DNA from: an uncultured Pseudomonadota bacterium
Lineage (GTDB): Bacteria; Pseudomonadota; Gammaproteobacteria; Burkholderiales; Eutrophovitaceae
Length of the DNA: 8,048 nt
Assembly (NCBI GenBank): GCA_913057845.1
Contig: CAJXPC010000069.1
Coordinates: forward strand, 1 to 8,048
Direction: 5' to 3'
Shown here piece by piece: positions 1 through 7,154 of this stretch. Made by a program: the position numbers and the translations under genes. Positions within the stretch are counted from its first letter, which is position 1; the number at the start of each line of letters is the position of its first letter. Under the pieces are notes generated by a model that made no database searches, was not told where the DNA came from, and saw only the letters and a program-made list of their open reading frames with translations.

Positions 1-49
1 ATCTACACCTCTCTATTCGTCGGCAGCGTCAGATGTGTATAAGAGACAG
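1..49. other. Untrimmed Illumina Nextera i5 adapter (artefact)
   Basis: This is not genomic DNA. Bases 1-8 match the end of the P5 oligo. Bases 9-16 (CTCTCTAT) match an i5 index, the one I know as S502. Bases 17-30 are the Nextera read-1 adapter arm, and 31-49 are the 19-base Tn5 mosaic end (AGATGTGTATAAGAGACAG). Genomic sequence starts at base 50. The block should be trimmed before any annotation or homology search. Confidence 0.98.
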
Positions 50-270
50 ACTTCAGTGACATCATAGAGAGAGGGATATCAGCAGGCGTTATTTGTGCTG
101 TTCAAAACAGCAACATGGCCATGTCCTCAGTCAACGAACTAATATCAGATCGGGAGGCGACAAGCATAAAAAGAGCAGCCGCCATGCGATTCGTCAACGA
201 GAATGTTGGCGCACTTCTCAAAACAATAAATTATTTGGAAACGCAACGAAAAGTTTGGCGCACCGAATAA
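50..270 (+). CDS. Unrecognised protein, C-terminal fragment (5' end cut by adapter)
   Basis: An open frame enters from the adapter junction (first full codon 52-54) and runs 72 codons to TAA at 268-270. The visible protein begins FSDIIERGISAG and ends INYLETQRKVWRTE. Composition is balanced like a real soluble protein: alternating charged and hydrophobic residues, a likely helical C-terminal half (about residues 30-70), and no membrane segment or cysteine motif. The other two + strand frames are interrupted or overlap ygfA. The stop lies 10 bases before the convergent ygfA stop, a natural gene-end spacing. I do not recognise the family and assign no function. An internal ATG at 115 could start a 51-residue protein, but the frame is open well upstream of it, so a truncated longer gene is more likely. 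Confidence 0.6.
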
Positions 271-280
271 CGAAACCTTG

Positions 281-844
281 TCACTCTGATATCACTGAGT
301 GCACGCTTAAATCGTGGTCTTCGAGCGGAATTTCGGGGACAATTTGAAGAGAAAACGCAGCAGCCACTGAGACAGACGGCTCAGGTAACCTAGACATTGC
401 CGAGTCGTAATATCCACCACCATATCCGAGCCTGGAACCTTCATCAGTGAAAGCAACGCCCGGCACAAGGATAAAATCAATGTACCGTAACTCCACTAAT
501 TCGCTTCGCGCCGGATCAGGCTCACGAATACCCCAACGCCCCTCCAAAAGTTCCTCTGCTTTTCCGCTCCATCTGCGGAATGAAATAACACGACTGCCCG
601 ATTCAATTTTAGGGAGCGCGACAGCTTTCCCCAAACGCAACGCCTCAGTGAGAAGGGTATGTGTTTGAAACTCGCTACCAAATGACATGTAAATCGCTAC
701 AACGCTAGACTGTTGAAAGGACGGTAACTCTAAGATGACTTCAGAGATACTACGCGATGCTTCCGATCGATGAGCCTCGGATAGGCAGTCACGCTCATGT
801 AAAATTTTTTTTCTTAGTTGATTTTTTTGTTTTTTGATATCCAC
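281..844 (-). CDS. ygfA: 5-formyltetrahydrofolate cyclo-ligase (5,10-methenyl-THF synthetase)
   Basis: The 187-residue product is full length for the family. It converts 5-formyl-THF to 5,10-methenyl-THF with ATP in the cytoplasm, returning the storage/inhibitory folate to the one-carbon pool. Visible signatures are the basic N-terminus with KNQLRKK (residues 7-13), the substrate-side GSEFQT segment (56-61), WGIREP (104-109), and the diagnostic block VPGVAFTDEGSRLGYGGGYYD (127-147) with its glycine-rich phosphate-binding loop and GGGYYD. The C-terminus ends in the usual HD...VIS.E pattern. The start is GTG at 844; an in-frame stop lies about 40 bases upstream with no ATG between, and no strong Shine-Dalgarno is visible. 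In enterobacteria ygfA follows 6S RNA; I found no 6S RNA-like sequence in the 208 bases upstream. The gene is divergent from thiC and convergent with the fragment at 50-270. Confidence 0.95.
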   Translation of the reverse strand: MDIKKQKNQLRKKILHERDCLSEAHRSEASRSISEVILELPSFQQSSVVAIYMSFGSEFQTHTLLTEALRLGKAVALPKIESGSRVISFRRWSGKAEELLEGRWGIREPDPARSELVELRYIDFILVPGVAFTDEGSRLGYGGGYYDSAMSRLPEPSVSVAAAFSLQIVPEIPLEDHDLSVHSVISE

Positions 845-942
845 GGTTGACTTAAGTTTGATTAAAACCTCAATAACAATTTATGCCCATGTAAACTCAG
901 GCAATCGATGGAAAATTGGCTTTGAGAGGGATATTTCACTTT

Positions 943-970
943 TTTATACTTGCTCAAATTATAAGTCCAA
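943..970 (-). promoter_or_regulatory. Possible sigma70 promoter for ygfA
   Basis: Read on the - strand: TTGGAC (970-965), 16-base spacer, TATAAA (948-943). Transcription would start near 936, leaving a leader of about 90 bases before the GTG at 844. It overlaps the candidate thiC promoter on the other strand. The call rests on consensus match only, in an AT-rich region where chance matches are common. Confidence 0.4.
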
Positions 971-978
971 CTTATATT
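950..978 (+). promoter_or_regulatory. Possible sigma70 promoter for thiC
   Basis: TTGCTC (950-955), 17-base spacer, TATATT (973-978), giving a start near 985 and a leader of about 68 bases. A second -10-like TATACT lies at 992-997 without a good -35. Either leader is too short to hold a complete TPP riboswitch of about 100 bases. The rest of 845-1052 shows nothing else that I can name: no tRNA, no recognisable 6S RNA and no clear terminator. Confidence 0.4.
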
Positions 979-1040
979 CACGAGTCTGCACTATACTGTC
1001 TAGTCACCATACGTTTTTTTTGCAAATCCCGTTCCGGTTT

Positions 1041-1046
1041 AAGGAG
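1041..1046 (+). promoter_or_regulatory. Ribosome binding site of thiC
   Basis: AAGGAG with a 6-base spacer to the ATG at 1053. This strong site fixes the thiC start. Confidence 0.85.
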
Positions 1047-1052
1047 TTTTAA

Positions 1053-2927
<1,875 letters not shown>

Positions 2928-2963
2928 TCTAAGGTGAAATGCCGCCTGAAAAACTGCCTATTG

Positions 2964-2981
2964 GGCGCTTTCATTGGCGCC
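2964..2981 (+). other. Small inverted repeat between thiC and uppP
   Basis: GGCGC (2964-2968) and GCGCC (2977-2981) can form a 5-bp stem with an 8-base loop, and TGGCGCCA (2975-2982) is itself a perfect 8-base palindrome. No T-run follows, so an intrinsic terminator is unlikely. No convincing promoter is seen in 2928-3013. Read-through from thiC into uppP is therefore plausible. Confidence 0.3.
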
Positions 2982-3013
2982 ACTCGATGCAAACACTTTG
3001 AACCAAGCTGAGT

Positions 3014-3829
3014 ATGGACAATACAGTCACCGTTATTTTAATCGGAATACTGGAGGGATTGACTGAGTTCCTCCCCATATCCAGCACGGGGCATTTGATC
3101 ATTGCATCGAGTCTTCTCTCCCTTAATGGAGCCGAAGTTAAAGCTTTTCTCGTAGTCATACAGTTAGGGGCTATTCTCGCGGTTTGTTGGCATCAACGAT
3201 TAACCATCTGCAATGCCGTAAGGGAGTTACCCCACAAAAAATGGGATAGCTTCGCCACAAAAATCGCTGCGGCATTTATACCCACGGCTTGTATTGGGTT
3301 GATGTTTCACGATCTGATCAAAACCTATTTATTCTCACCAATTTCTGTATCCTGCGCCCTTATCCTAGGTGGCATCGTTATCATCTGGGTAGAGCATAAA
3401 AATAAAACACCTGTTGTAATTGAGCCAACGGACATAACAGTTACTCAGGCAATAAAAATTGGCTTTTTTCAGGCACTGGCGATTTTCCCTGGAGTCTCTC
3501 GATCGGGAGCCACGATCATTGGTGGGCTGACCATCGGATTGTCCCGGAAAACTGCTACGCTATTCTCTTTCCTATTAGCAATTCCGACGATGTTTGCTGC
3601 TACAATTTTTGATCTAACGCAAACTCCAGAACTGTTAACGGCATCAGCGCTACCCGCACTCTCCTTGGGCTTTTGCGTAGCCTTCATCACAGCACTGATG
3701 ACAGTCAAGGTTCTGATTAACTTTGTGTCAAAACACAGCTTCAAACCCTTTGGGTACTATAGAATAATTTTTGGCGTTATGATTCTCCTCACGTGGGAGT
3801 CGGGGCTCATAGCCTGGCCATCAGTCTAG
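3014..3829 (+). CDS. uppP: Undecaprenyl-diphosphate phosphatase (UppP/BacA)
   Basis: The 271-residue polytopic inner-membrane enzyme dephosphorylates undecaprenyl pyrophosphate to the monophosphate carrier used for peptidoglycan and other envelope polymers. The BacA family is also linked to bacitracin resistance. Motif 1 is LEGLTEFLPISSTGHL (residues 13-28), with catalytic-region E14, E18, S23/S24 and H27. Motif 2 is FPGVSRSGATIIGG (158-171), with S162, R163 and S164. Hydrophobic segments alternate through the length (about 44-58, 83-96, 112-126, 144-158, 183-200, 212-236 and 249-262), as expected for this fold. Length fits the family (about 265-280). The ATG at 3014 places motif 1 at the expected distance, but its Shine-Dalgarno is weak (GCTGAG region), so translation may be modest. 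It ends 26 bases before the convergent rhodanese stop. Confidence 0.97.
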   Translation: MDNTVTVILIGILEGLTEFLPISSTGHLIIASSLLSLNGAEVKAFLVVIQLGAILAVCWHQRLTICNAVRELPHKKWDSFATKIAAAFIPTACIGLMFHDLIKTYLFSPISVSCALILGGIVIIWVEHKNKTPVVIEPTDITVTQAIKIGFFQALAIFPGVSRSGATIIGGLTIGLSRKTATLFSFLLAIPTMFAATIFDLTQTPELLTASALPALSLGFCVAFITALMTVKVLINFVSKHSFKPFGYYRIIFGVMILLTWESGLIAWPSV

Positions 3830-3855
3830 CGTAGATGCCGTTCCTTTCGGATGGA

Positions 3856-4305
3856 TCAACCCTGAATCCAGGGTAATTTACAAAACTTCCAACCTGCAAT
3901 CATTCCACGGTGTCCGGAAGAATCCCTATCCCCTTCAAACCCATCGAGAATATTTATGGCTTTTGTGTAGCCCACACTGGCCGCCAATGATGCTGCGGCG
4001 TGCGATCGAGCACCACTGCGACACAGAAACATAACATAGGCATCGCTGGGAACCGTTTTCTGGAGCTGGGTTAAAAAAGCTTCGTTCAGCTCACCGGTTG
4101 GGAAAGACTGCCACTCAATCTGAACCGAACCAGGGACAGCGCCAACGTACGCCCATTCTGCTCTGGTTCGAACATCCACAACGCATGCGGACGATTCATT
4201 TTCAAGAATAAACTGAGTTTCGAGTGGTGTTGATGCACCAAAATAGCCCACACTCAAGCTCCGCCCACGCATTTTAATACCCTCGATCACTTCATTAAGG
4301 TCCAT
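3856..4305 (-). CDS. Single-domain rhodanese-like protein
   Basis: The 149-residue protein carries one rhodanese domain, presumably a cytoplasmic sulfurtransferase or persulfide carrier; the physiological sulfur acceptor cannot be told from sequence. Key features are the N-terminal helix with GYFGASTPLET (residues 20-30), VVDVRTRAEW (42-51), QIEWQ (62-66), and the active-site loop CRSGARS (95-101) with catalytic C95. The C-terminal part has LDGFEGD...GHRG..AGWK..LPWIQG. This layout resembles the rhodanese often found beside glnA in Burkholderiales. I chose ATG 4305 because family members begin shortly before the YxGAxTP segment. The frame remains open upstream to a TTG at 4389, but that extension has no ribosome site and would run through the NtrC sites. 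ATG 4332 is a weaker alternative. The upstream GGGTGA is close to the ATG, so the ribosome site is only fair. Confidence 0.9.
   Translation of the reverse strand: MDLNEVIEGIKMRGRSLSVGYFGASTPLETQFILENESSACVVDVRTRAEWAYVGAVPGSVQIEWQSFPTGELNEAFLTQLQKTVPSDAYVMFLCRSGARSHAAASLAASVGYTKAINILDGFEGDRDSSGHRGMIAGWKFCKLPWIQG
3859..3874. terminator. Possible weak hairpin terminator for uppP
   Basis: ACCCTG (3859-3864) and CAGGGT (3869-3874) form a perfect 6-bp stem with a 4-base AATC loop. It sits 30 bases past the uppP stop, inside the last codons of the convergent rhodanese gene. Only a short AATTTACAAA follows on the + strand, so terminator activity is uncertain. Confidence 0.3.
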
Positions 4306-4340
4306 TTTCACCCAATCCCATACACGCACCATACTAAAAA

Positions 4341-4355
4341 GCGCTATATTGGTGC
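4341..4355 (+). promoter_or_regulatory. NtrC binding site A (distal)
   Basis: GCGCTATATTGGTGC differs at one base from the strong E. coli glnA site GCACTATATTGGTGC. Its centre (4348) lies about 128 bases upstream of the predicted sigma54 start and 30 bases, roughly three helical turns, from site B. This phasing suits cooperative binding of two NtrC dimers on one DNA face. Confidence 0.85.
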
Positions 4356-4370
4356 ATAAAAAGTTATTTC

Positions 4371-4385
4371 GCACCAATATAGTGC
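4371..4385 (-). promoter_or_regulatory. NtrC binding site B (proximal)
   Basis: GCACCAATATAGTGC is, on the - strand, exactly GCACTATATTGGTGC, the sequence I recall for a high-affinity E. coli glnA NtrC site. Its centre (4378) lies about 98 bases upstream of the predicted sigma54 start, close to the enterobacterial -108 arrangement. Together with site A it forms an 11-bp perfect inverted repeat (4345-4355 and 4371-4381). Confidence 0.88.
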
Positions 4386-4411
4386 GCAAACATCATCTTT
4401 GAGGCGCTCAA

Positions 4412-4427
4412 AGGGCTATATTGCCCT
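4412..4427 (+). promoter_or_regulatory. Degenerate third NtrC-like site
   Basis: AGGGCTATATTGCCCT keeps the CTATATTG core of sites A and B inside a different palindrome (AGGGC/GCCCT). Its centre lies about 42 bases (four turns) from site B and 56 bases upstream of the sigma54 start. It may be a low-affinity 'governor' site as at E. coli glnA, or a repression site over the candidate sigma70 promoter at 4421-4448. Confidence 0.5.
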
Positions 4428-4448
4428 AGAAATTATGGTTAGTATACC
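4421..4448 (+). promoter_or_regulatory. Possible sigma70 promoter of glnA
   Basis: TTGCCC (4421-4426), 16-base spacer, TATACC (4443-4448). It overlaps the degenerate NtrC-like site, which would allow NtrC to repress it as at E. coli glnAp1. Weak consensus match; position is the main argument. Confidence 0.3.
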
Positions 4449-4449
4449 C

Positions 4450-4465
4450 TGGCATGGTTTATGCA
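4450..4465 (+). promoter_or_regulatory. Sigma54 (RpoN) promoter of glnA
   Basis: TGGCATGGTTTATGCA matches TGGCACG-N4-TTGCA at all but two positions and keeps the invariant GG-N10-GC spacing (GG 4451-4452, GC 4463-4464). The start is expected near 4475-4476, giving a leader of about 65 bases. With the NtrC sites 98 and 128 bases upstream and ntrBC downstream, NtrC-dependent activation under nitrogen limitation is strongly implied. Confidence 0.9.
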
Positions 4466-4481
4466 TTAAAAGGAGGGTGAG

Positions 4482-4514
4482 GTGAACAAATACCGACTTA
4501 CTCAAATATTTTAA
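4482..4514 (+). CDS. Possible 10-codon leader peptide upstream of glnA
   Basis: A perfect Shine-Dalgarno AGGAGG (4471-4476), 5 bases before GTG 4482, opens a 10-codon frame (MNKYRLTQIF) that ends at TAA 4512-4514. The glnA ATG is 25 bases further on. The ribosome site falls on the predicted sigma54 start, so only transcripts from a promoter further upstream would carry it intact. It may be chance; there is no attenuator-like run of one codon. Confidence 0.25.
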   Translation: MNKYRLTQIF

Positions 4515-4528
4515 TAATTTAAAGCTTT

Positions 4529-4533
4529 AGGAG
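4529..4533 (+). promoter_or_regulatory. Ribosome binding site of glnA
   Basis: AGGAG with 6 bases to the ATG at 4540. It fixes the glnA start. Confidence 0.85.
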
Positions 4534-4539
4534 AACAAA

Positions 4540-5952
4540 ATGACATCACCCTCTGATGTACTCAAGATGATCGCTGACAATGATGTCAAATTCGTCGATC
4601 TTCGTTTTACGGATACTCTCGGCAAAGAGCAACACGTGTCAGTACCAACCAGTCAGTTCGGCACAAGTCAATTTGAAGACGGGCACGCCTTTGATGGCTC
4701 ATCAATTTCAGGCTGGAAAGGCATTCAAGCCTCCGATATGTTATTGGTACCGGACCCAGATTCAGCGCGTATCGACCCCTTTACGGACGAGCCTGTTTTA
4801 AATATCAGTTGTGATGTTATCGAGCCATTAGATGGCAAAGGATACGATCGGGACCCCAGGTCAATTGCAAAAAGAGCAGAAGCCTATCTTCAATCCAGCG
4901 GCATTGGTGACACGGCCTATTTCGGACCTGAACCAGAATTTTTTGTATTTGACAGCATTACTTGGGATGTCAGTGCGGGCGGAAGCTTTGTAAAAATTAA
5001 CTCTGAAGAGGCACCGTGGTCCTCAGGACTAGAAATGGAAGGTGGGAACCTCGGACATCGACCAAGAACAAAAGGGGGTTACTTTCCTGTACCGCCAGTC
5101 GATTCACTGCAGGACCTAAGGAATGCCATATGCCTAGCTCTTGAGGCTCAAGGCGTGGAAGTCGAAGTGCACCACCACGAAGTAGCAGCAGCAGGTCAAT
5201 GCGAAATTGGAACCAAATTCAATACGCTTGTGAAGCGGGCCGATTGGACCCAAATCTTAAAATACACCATTTGGAATACAGCGCACTCTTATGGGAAAAC
5301 AGCGACATTTATGCCGAAACCAGTTGTAGGCGATAACGGGTCCGGCATGCACGTGCACCAATCCATATGGAAAGACGGAAAGAATTTATTTGCCGGTAAC
5401 GAGTACGCGGGCCTTTCAGAAACTGCTCTATATTACATCGGCGGAATCATCAAACATGCTCGAGCCTTAAACGCAATTACAAATCCAAGCACCAACTCAT
5501 ACAAGAGATTGGTGCCAGGTTTTGAGGCGCCAGTAAATCTAGCCTACTCCGCACGCAATCGATCTGCCTCCATCCGAATTCCTCATGTCGCCAGTGATAA
5601 AGGACGAAGAATTGAAACGCGCTTCCCGGACACCATGGCTAATCCGTACTTAGCGTTTACCGCGTTAATGATGGCAGGCCTCGATGGCATCGAAAATAAA
5701 ATCCACCCGGGCGGACCAGTAGATCAAGACCTCTACACTATGAGCCCAGAAGAACTATCCAAAATCCCAACAGTTTGCGGCTCACTTGAACAAGCACTGC
5801 AAGCATTGAGTGACGATCGAGCGTTCCTAACCAAGGGGGGCGTTATGTCTGATGACATGATTGATGCTTACATTGAACTCAAGATGGGTGAGGTCAATCG
5901 ATACAACATGACAACGCATCCCGTTGAGTTCGATATGTATTACAGCTTGTAG
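4540..5952 (+). CDS. glnA: Glutamine synthetase type I (GSI-beta)
   Basis: The 470-residue product is nearly identical in length to the E. coli enzyme (469). It condenses glutamate and ammonia to glutamine with ATP as a cytoplasmic dodecamer, and is the main entry of ammonia at low supply. The N-terminal beta-grasp domain has [16 protein letters not shown] (residues 52-67). The catalytic domain has FGPEPEFF (128-135; metal ligands E131, E133), [18 protein letters not shown] (211-228; E214, E222), GSGMHVHQS (267-275; H271), [17 protein letters not shown] (315-331; R323), [11 protein letters not shown] (338-348; R341) and ETRFPD (359-364; E359, R361). All equal the E. coli residues plus two. 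Y399 ([10 protein letters not shown]) is the expected adenylylation site for GlnE, marking the GSI-beta subclass. It lies behind the sigma54/NtrC region and in front of a terminator and ntrBC. Confidence 0.99.
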   Translation: MTSPSDVLKMIADNDVKFVDLRFTDTLGKEQHVSVPTSQFGTSQFEDGHAFDGSSISGWKGIQASDMLLVPDPDSARIDPFTDEPVLNISCDVIEPLDGKGYDRDPRSIAKRAEAYLQSSGIGDTAYFGPEPEFFVFDSITWDVSAGGSFVKINSEEAPWSSGLEMEGGNLGHRPRTKGGYFPVPPVDSLQDLRNAICLALEAQGVEVEVHHHEVAAAGQCEIGTKFNTLVKRADWTQILKYTIWNTAHSYGKTATFMPKPVVGDNGSGMHVHQSIWKDGKNLFAGNEYAGLSETALYYIGGIIKHARALNAITNPSTNSYKRLVPGFEAPVNLAYSARNRSASIRIPHVASDKGRRIETRFPDTMANPYLAFTALMMAGLDGIENKIHPGGPVDQDLYTMSPEELSKIPTVCGSLEQALQALSDDRAFLTKGGVMSDDMIDAYIELKMGEVNRYNMTTHPVEFDMYYSL

Positions 5953-5962
5953 CGTTAAAATT

Positions 5963-5999
5963 AAAGCGCTGCGGCTACAGACTGCTACAGCGTTTTTTT
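5963..5999 (+). terminator. Intrinsic terminator after glnA
   Basis: AAAGCGCTG (5963-5971) pairs with CAGCGTTTT (5988-5996) as a 9-bp stem including one G-U pair. A 16-base loop may pair further inside (GGC/GCT), and the run of seven Ts spans 5993-5999. It starts 11 bases after the glnA stop. In the related glnALG operons a terminator here lets only part of the glnA transcripts continue into ntrBC. Confidence 0.85.
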
Positions 6000-6011
6000 C
6001 TTAGGCATTTT

Positions 6012-6039
6012 TTTACATGCAATACAAAAGAAAAATATT
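6012..6039 (+). promoter_or_regulatory. Possible promoter of ntrBC
   Basis: TTTACA (6012-6017), 16-base spacer, AATATT (6034-6039), start expected near 6046 and leader about 20 bases. E. coli has a weak promoter (glnLp) at this place. The region is AT-rich, so the match is only suggestive. No strong Shine-Dalgarno precedes the ntrB ATG, consistent with low expression. Confidence 0.35.
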
Positions 6040-6065
6040 CGCAACCCTAAGACTTCGAGTCCAAA

Positions 6066-7154
6066 ATGAACGCATATAAAGAGTTTTCTGCGTTTCCCGG
6101 ACTCGAGCTCCTATCTGCGGCAGTGGTGCTGATCGACAAACACAACTGCATCAGCTATATCAATCCTGCGGCAGAGCATCTTTTCGACGTGAGCAGAAAG
6201 AGCGCCAAGCAATCGTCATTAAAAAGGGTTTTCTTAAATCCAAGTGCATTACTGATTGGTATTGAATATGCACGAAAGTATCGCTGCAGCTACATTCAAC
6301 ATGAGATTCCATTTCAAATTCACGACCAAAAGAAAATTGAGCTCTCTTTTACATTAACCCCTGTAGAGGACCTCAACGAACATGAGTTCCTGATTGAGTT
6401 TTCCTGCCCATCGCAGCAAACAAAGATTGCTCGTGAGCAACGTATCATTTTGGAAACAAACCACAGCAGAGAGTTAATAAGGAACTTGGCGCACGAAATC
6501 AAAAATCCGCTCGGTGCCCTTCGGGGAGCCGCACAACTTCTCGATCACGAATTAGATCGAGAAGAGCTTCACGAATACACTTCTGTAATCATCAAAGAGG
6601 CTGACCGACTAAAAAACTTACTTGACCGGCTACTAACGCCTCACAAGATCCCTCAAATGATCGAATTCAATATTCATGAGGTACTCGAACGAGTTCGTTC
6701 CGTAATTCTTGCGGAGTTCTCATCGGGGCTCCGCATAGAGAGGGACTACGACTTGAGCCTACCCGGCTTAGTGGGTGACGACCAACAGATCACCCAATCG
6801 ATTCTCAACATAACGCGCAATGCGGCTCAAGCGCTATGTGGTAGAGGCCTAATTAAGATAAAAACAAGAGTTACTCGGCGAGTAACAATGTCAAATCAAT
6901 TTTTCAAATTAGGACTGTTAATAGAGATTTCTGACAATGGGCCTGGAATACCTAAATCTTTAATAGACAAAATATTTTTCCCACTTATTTCGGGAAAAAA
7001 TGATGGTAGTGGACTTGGCTTGTCCTTATCACAAACCTTTATCAGCCACCACAGCGGAACCATAGATGTTGAATCACAACCGGGACATACGTGTTTCACG
7101 GTTCTCATCCCTATTAAACCCTCACAGAATTCAGGAGAACGTGCGAATGACTAA
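6066..7154 (+). CDS. ntrB: Nitrogen regulation sensor histidine kinase/phosphatase NtrB
   Basis: The 362-residue cytoplasmic sensor (glnL in E. coli) has no membrane segment. With signal protein PII it phosphorylates or dephosphorylates NtrC according to nitrogen status. An N-terminal PAS-like domain covers roughly residues 10-115 (INPAAEHLFD at 32-41). The dimerisation/H-box is NLAHEIKNPLGALRGAAQLL (140-159), with phospho-acceptor H143. The HATPase domain has an N-box (NITRNAAQAL, 248-257; N252), G1 box DNGPGIP (290-296), an F-box-like FFPLISGKNDG (304-314) and G2 box GSGLGLS (314-320). Length fits NtrB (about 350-360). The ATG at 6066 is the only sensible start, as the next methionine is at residue 275, but it has a poor ribosome site (GAGTCC). 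The last codons overlap ntrC by 8 bases, implying translational coupling. A glnA terminator and a possible own promoter lie upstream. Confidence 0.96.
   Translation: MNAYKEFSAFPGLELLSAAVVLIDKHNCISYINPAAEHLFDVSRKSAKQSSLKRVFLNPSALLIGIEYARKYRCSYIQHEIPFQIHDQKKIELSFTLTPVEDLNEHEFLIEFSCPSQQTKIAREQRIILETNHSRELIRNLAHEIKNPLGALRGAAQLLDHELDREELHEYTSVIIKEADRLKNLLDRLLTPHKIPQMIEFNIHEVLERVRSVILAEFSSGLRIERDYDLSLPGLVGDDQQITQSILNITRNAAQALCGRGLIKIKTRVTRRVTMSNQFFKLGLLIEISDNGPGIPKSLIDKIFFPLISGKNDGSGLGLSLSQTFISHHSGTIDVESQPGHTCFTVLIPIKPSQNSGERAND
7133..7137 (+). promoter_or_regulatory. Ribosome binding site of ntrC
   Basis: AGGAG inside the end of ntrB, 9 bases before ATG 7147. It decides against the in-frame GTG at 7141, which would leave only 3 bases. 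Confidence 0.75.

Noticed and set aside
281..301. Hairpin CACTC/GAGTG (282-286, 297-301) as terminator for the fragment at 50-270
   Set aside because: Only 5 bp, no T-run after it, and it lies within the coding end of ygfA.
93..347. 84-codon + strand frame from ATG 93
   Set aside because: It overlaps the better frame at 52-270 and runs into the 3' end of ygfA on the opposite strand. The composition is low-quality (rich in Ser, His, Arg, Lys) and no motif is visible.
834..1052. 72-codon + strand frame ending directly before thiC
   Set aside because: It lies in the AT-rich divergent promoter region, overlaps the ygfA start, has no ribosome site and its composition looks like translated non-coding DNA.
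845..1052. 6S RNA gene next to ygfA
   Set aside because: In many Gammaproteobacteria ssrS precedes ygfA and the gap has the right size. However, I see no long imperfect hairpin with a conserved central bubble, and the region is AT-rich with promoter-like elements.
2964..2981. Intrinsic terminator after thiC
   Set aside because: The stem is only 5 bp with an 8-base loop and no T-run follows. It is kept only as a small inverted repeat.
4345..4381. Inverted repeat read as a terminator or mobile-element end
   Set aside because: The 11-bp arms are two NtrC sites in opposite orientation at helical phasing. There is no T-run and no target duplication or transposase nearby.
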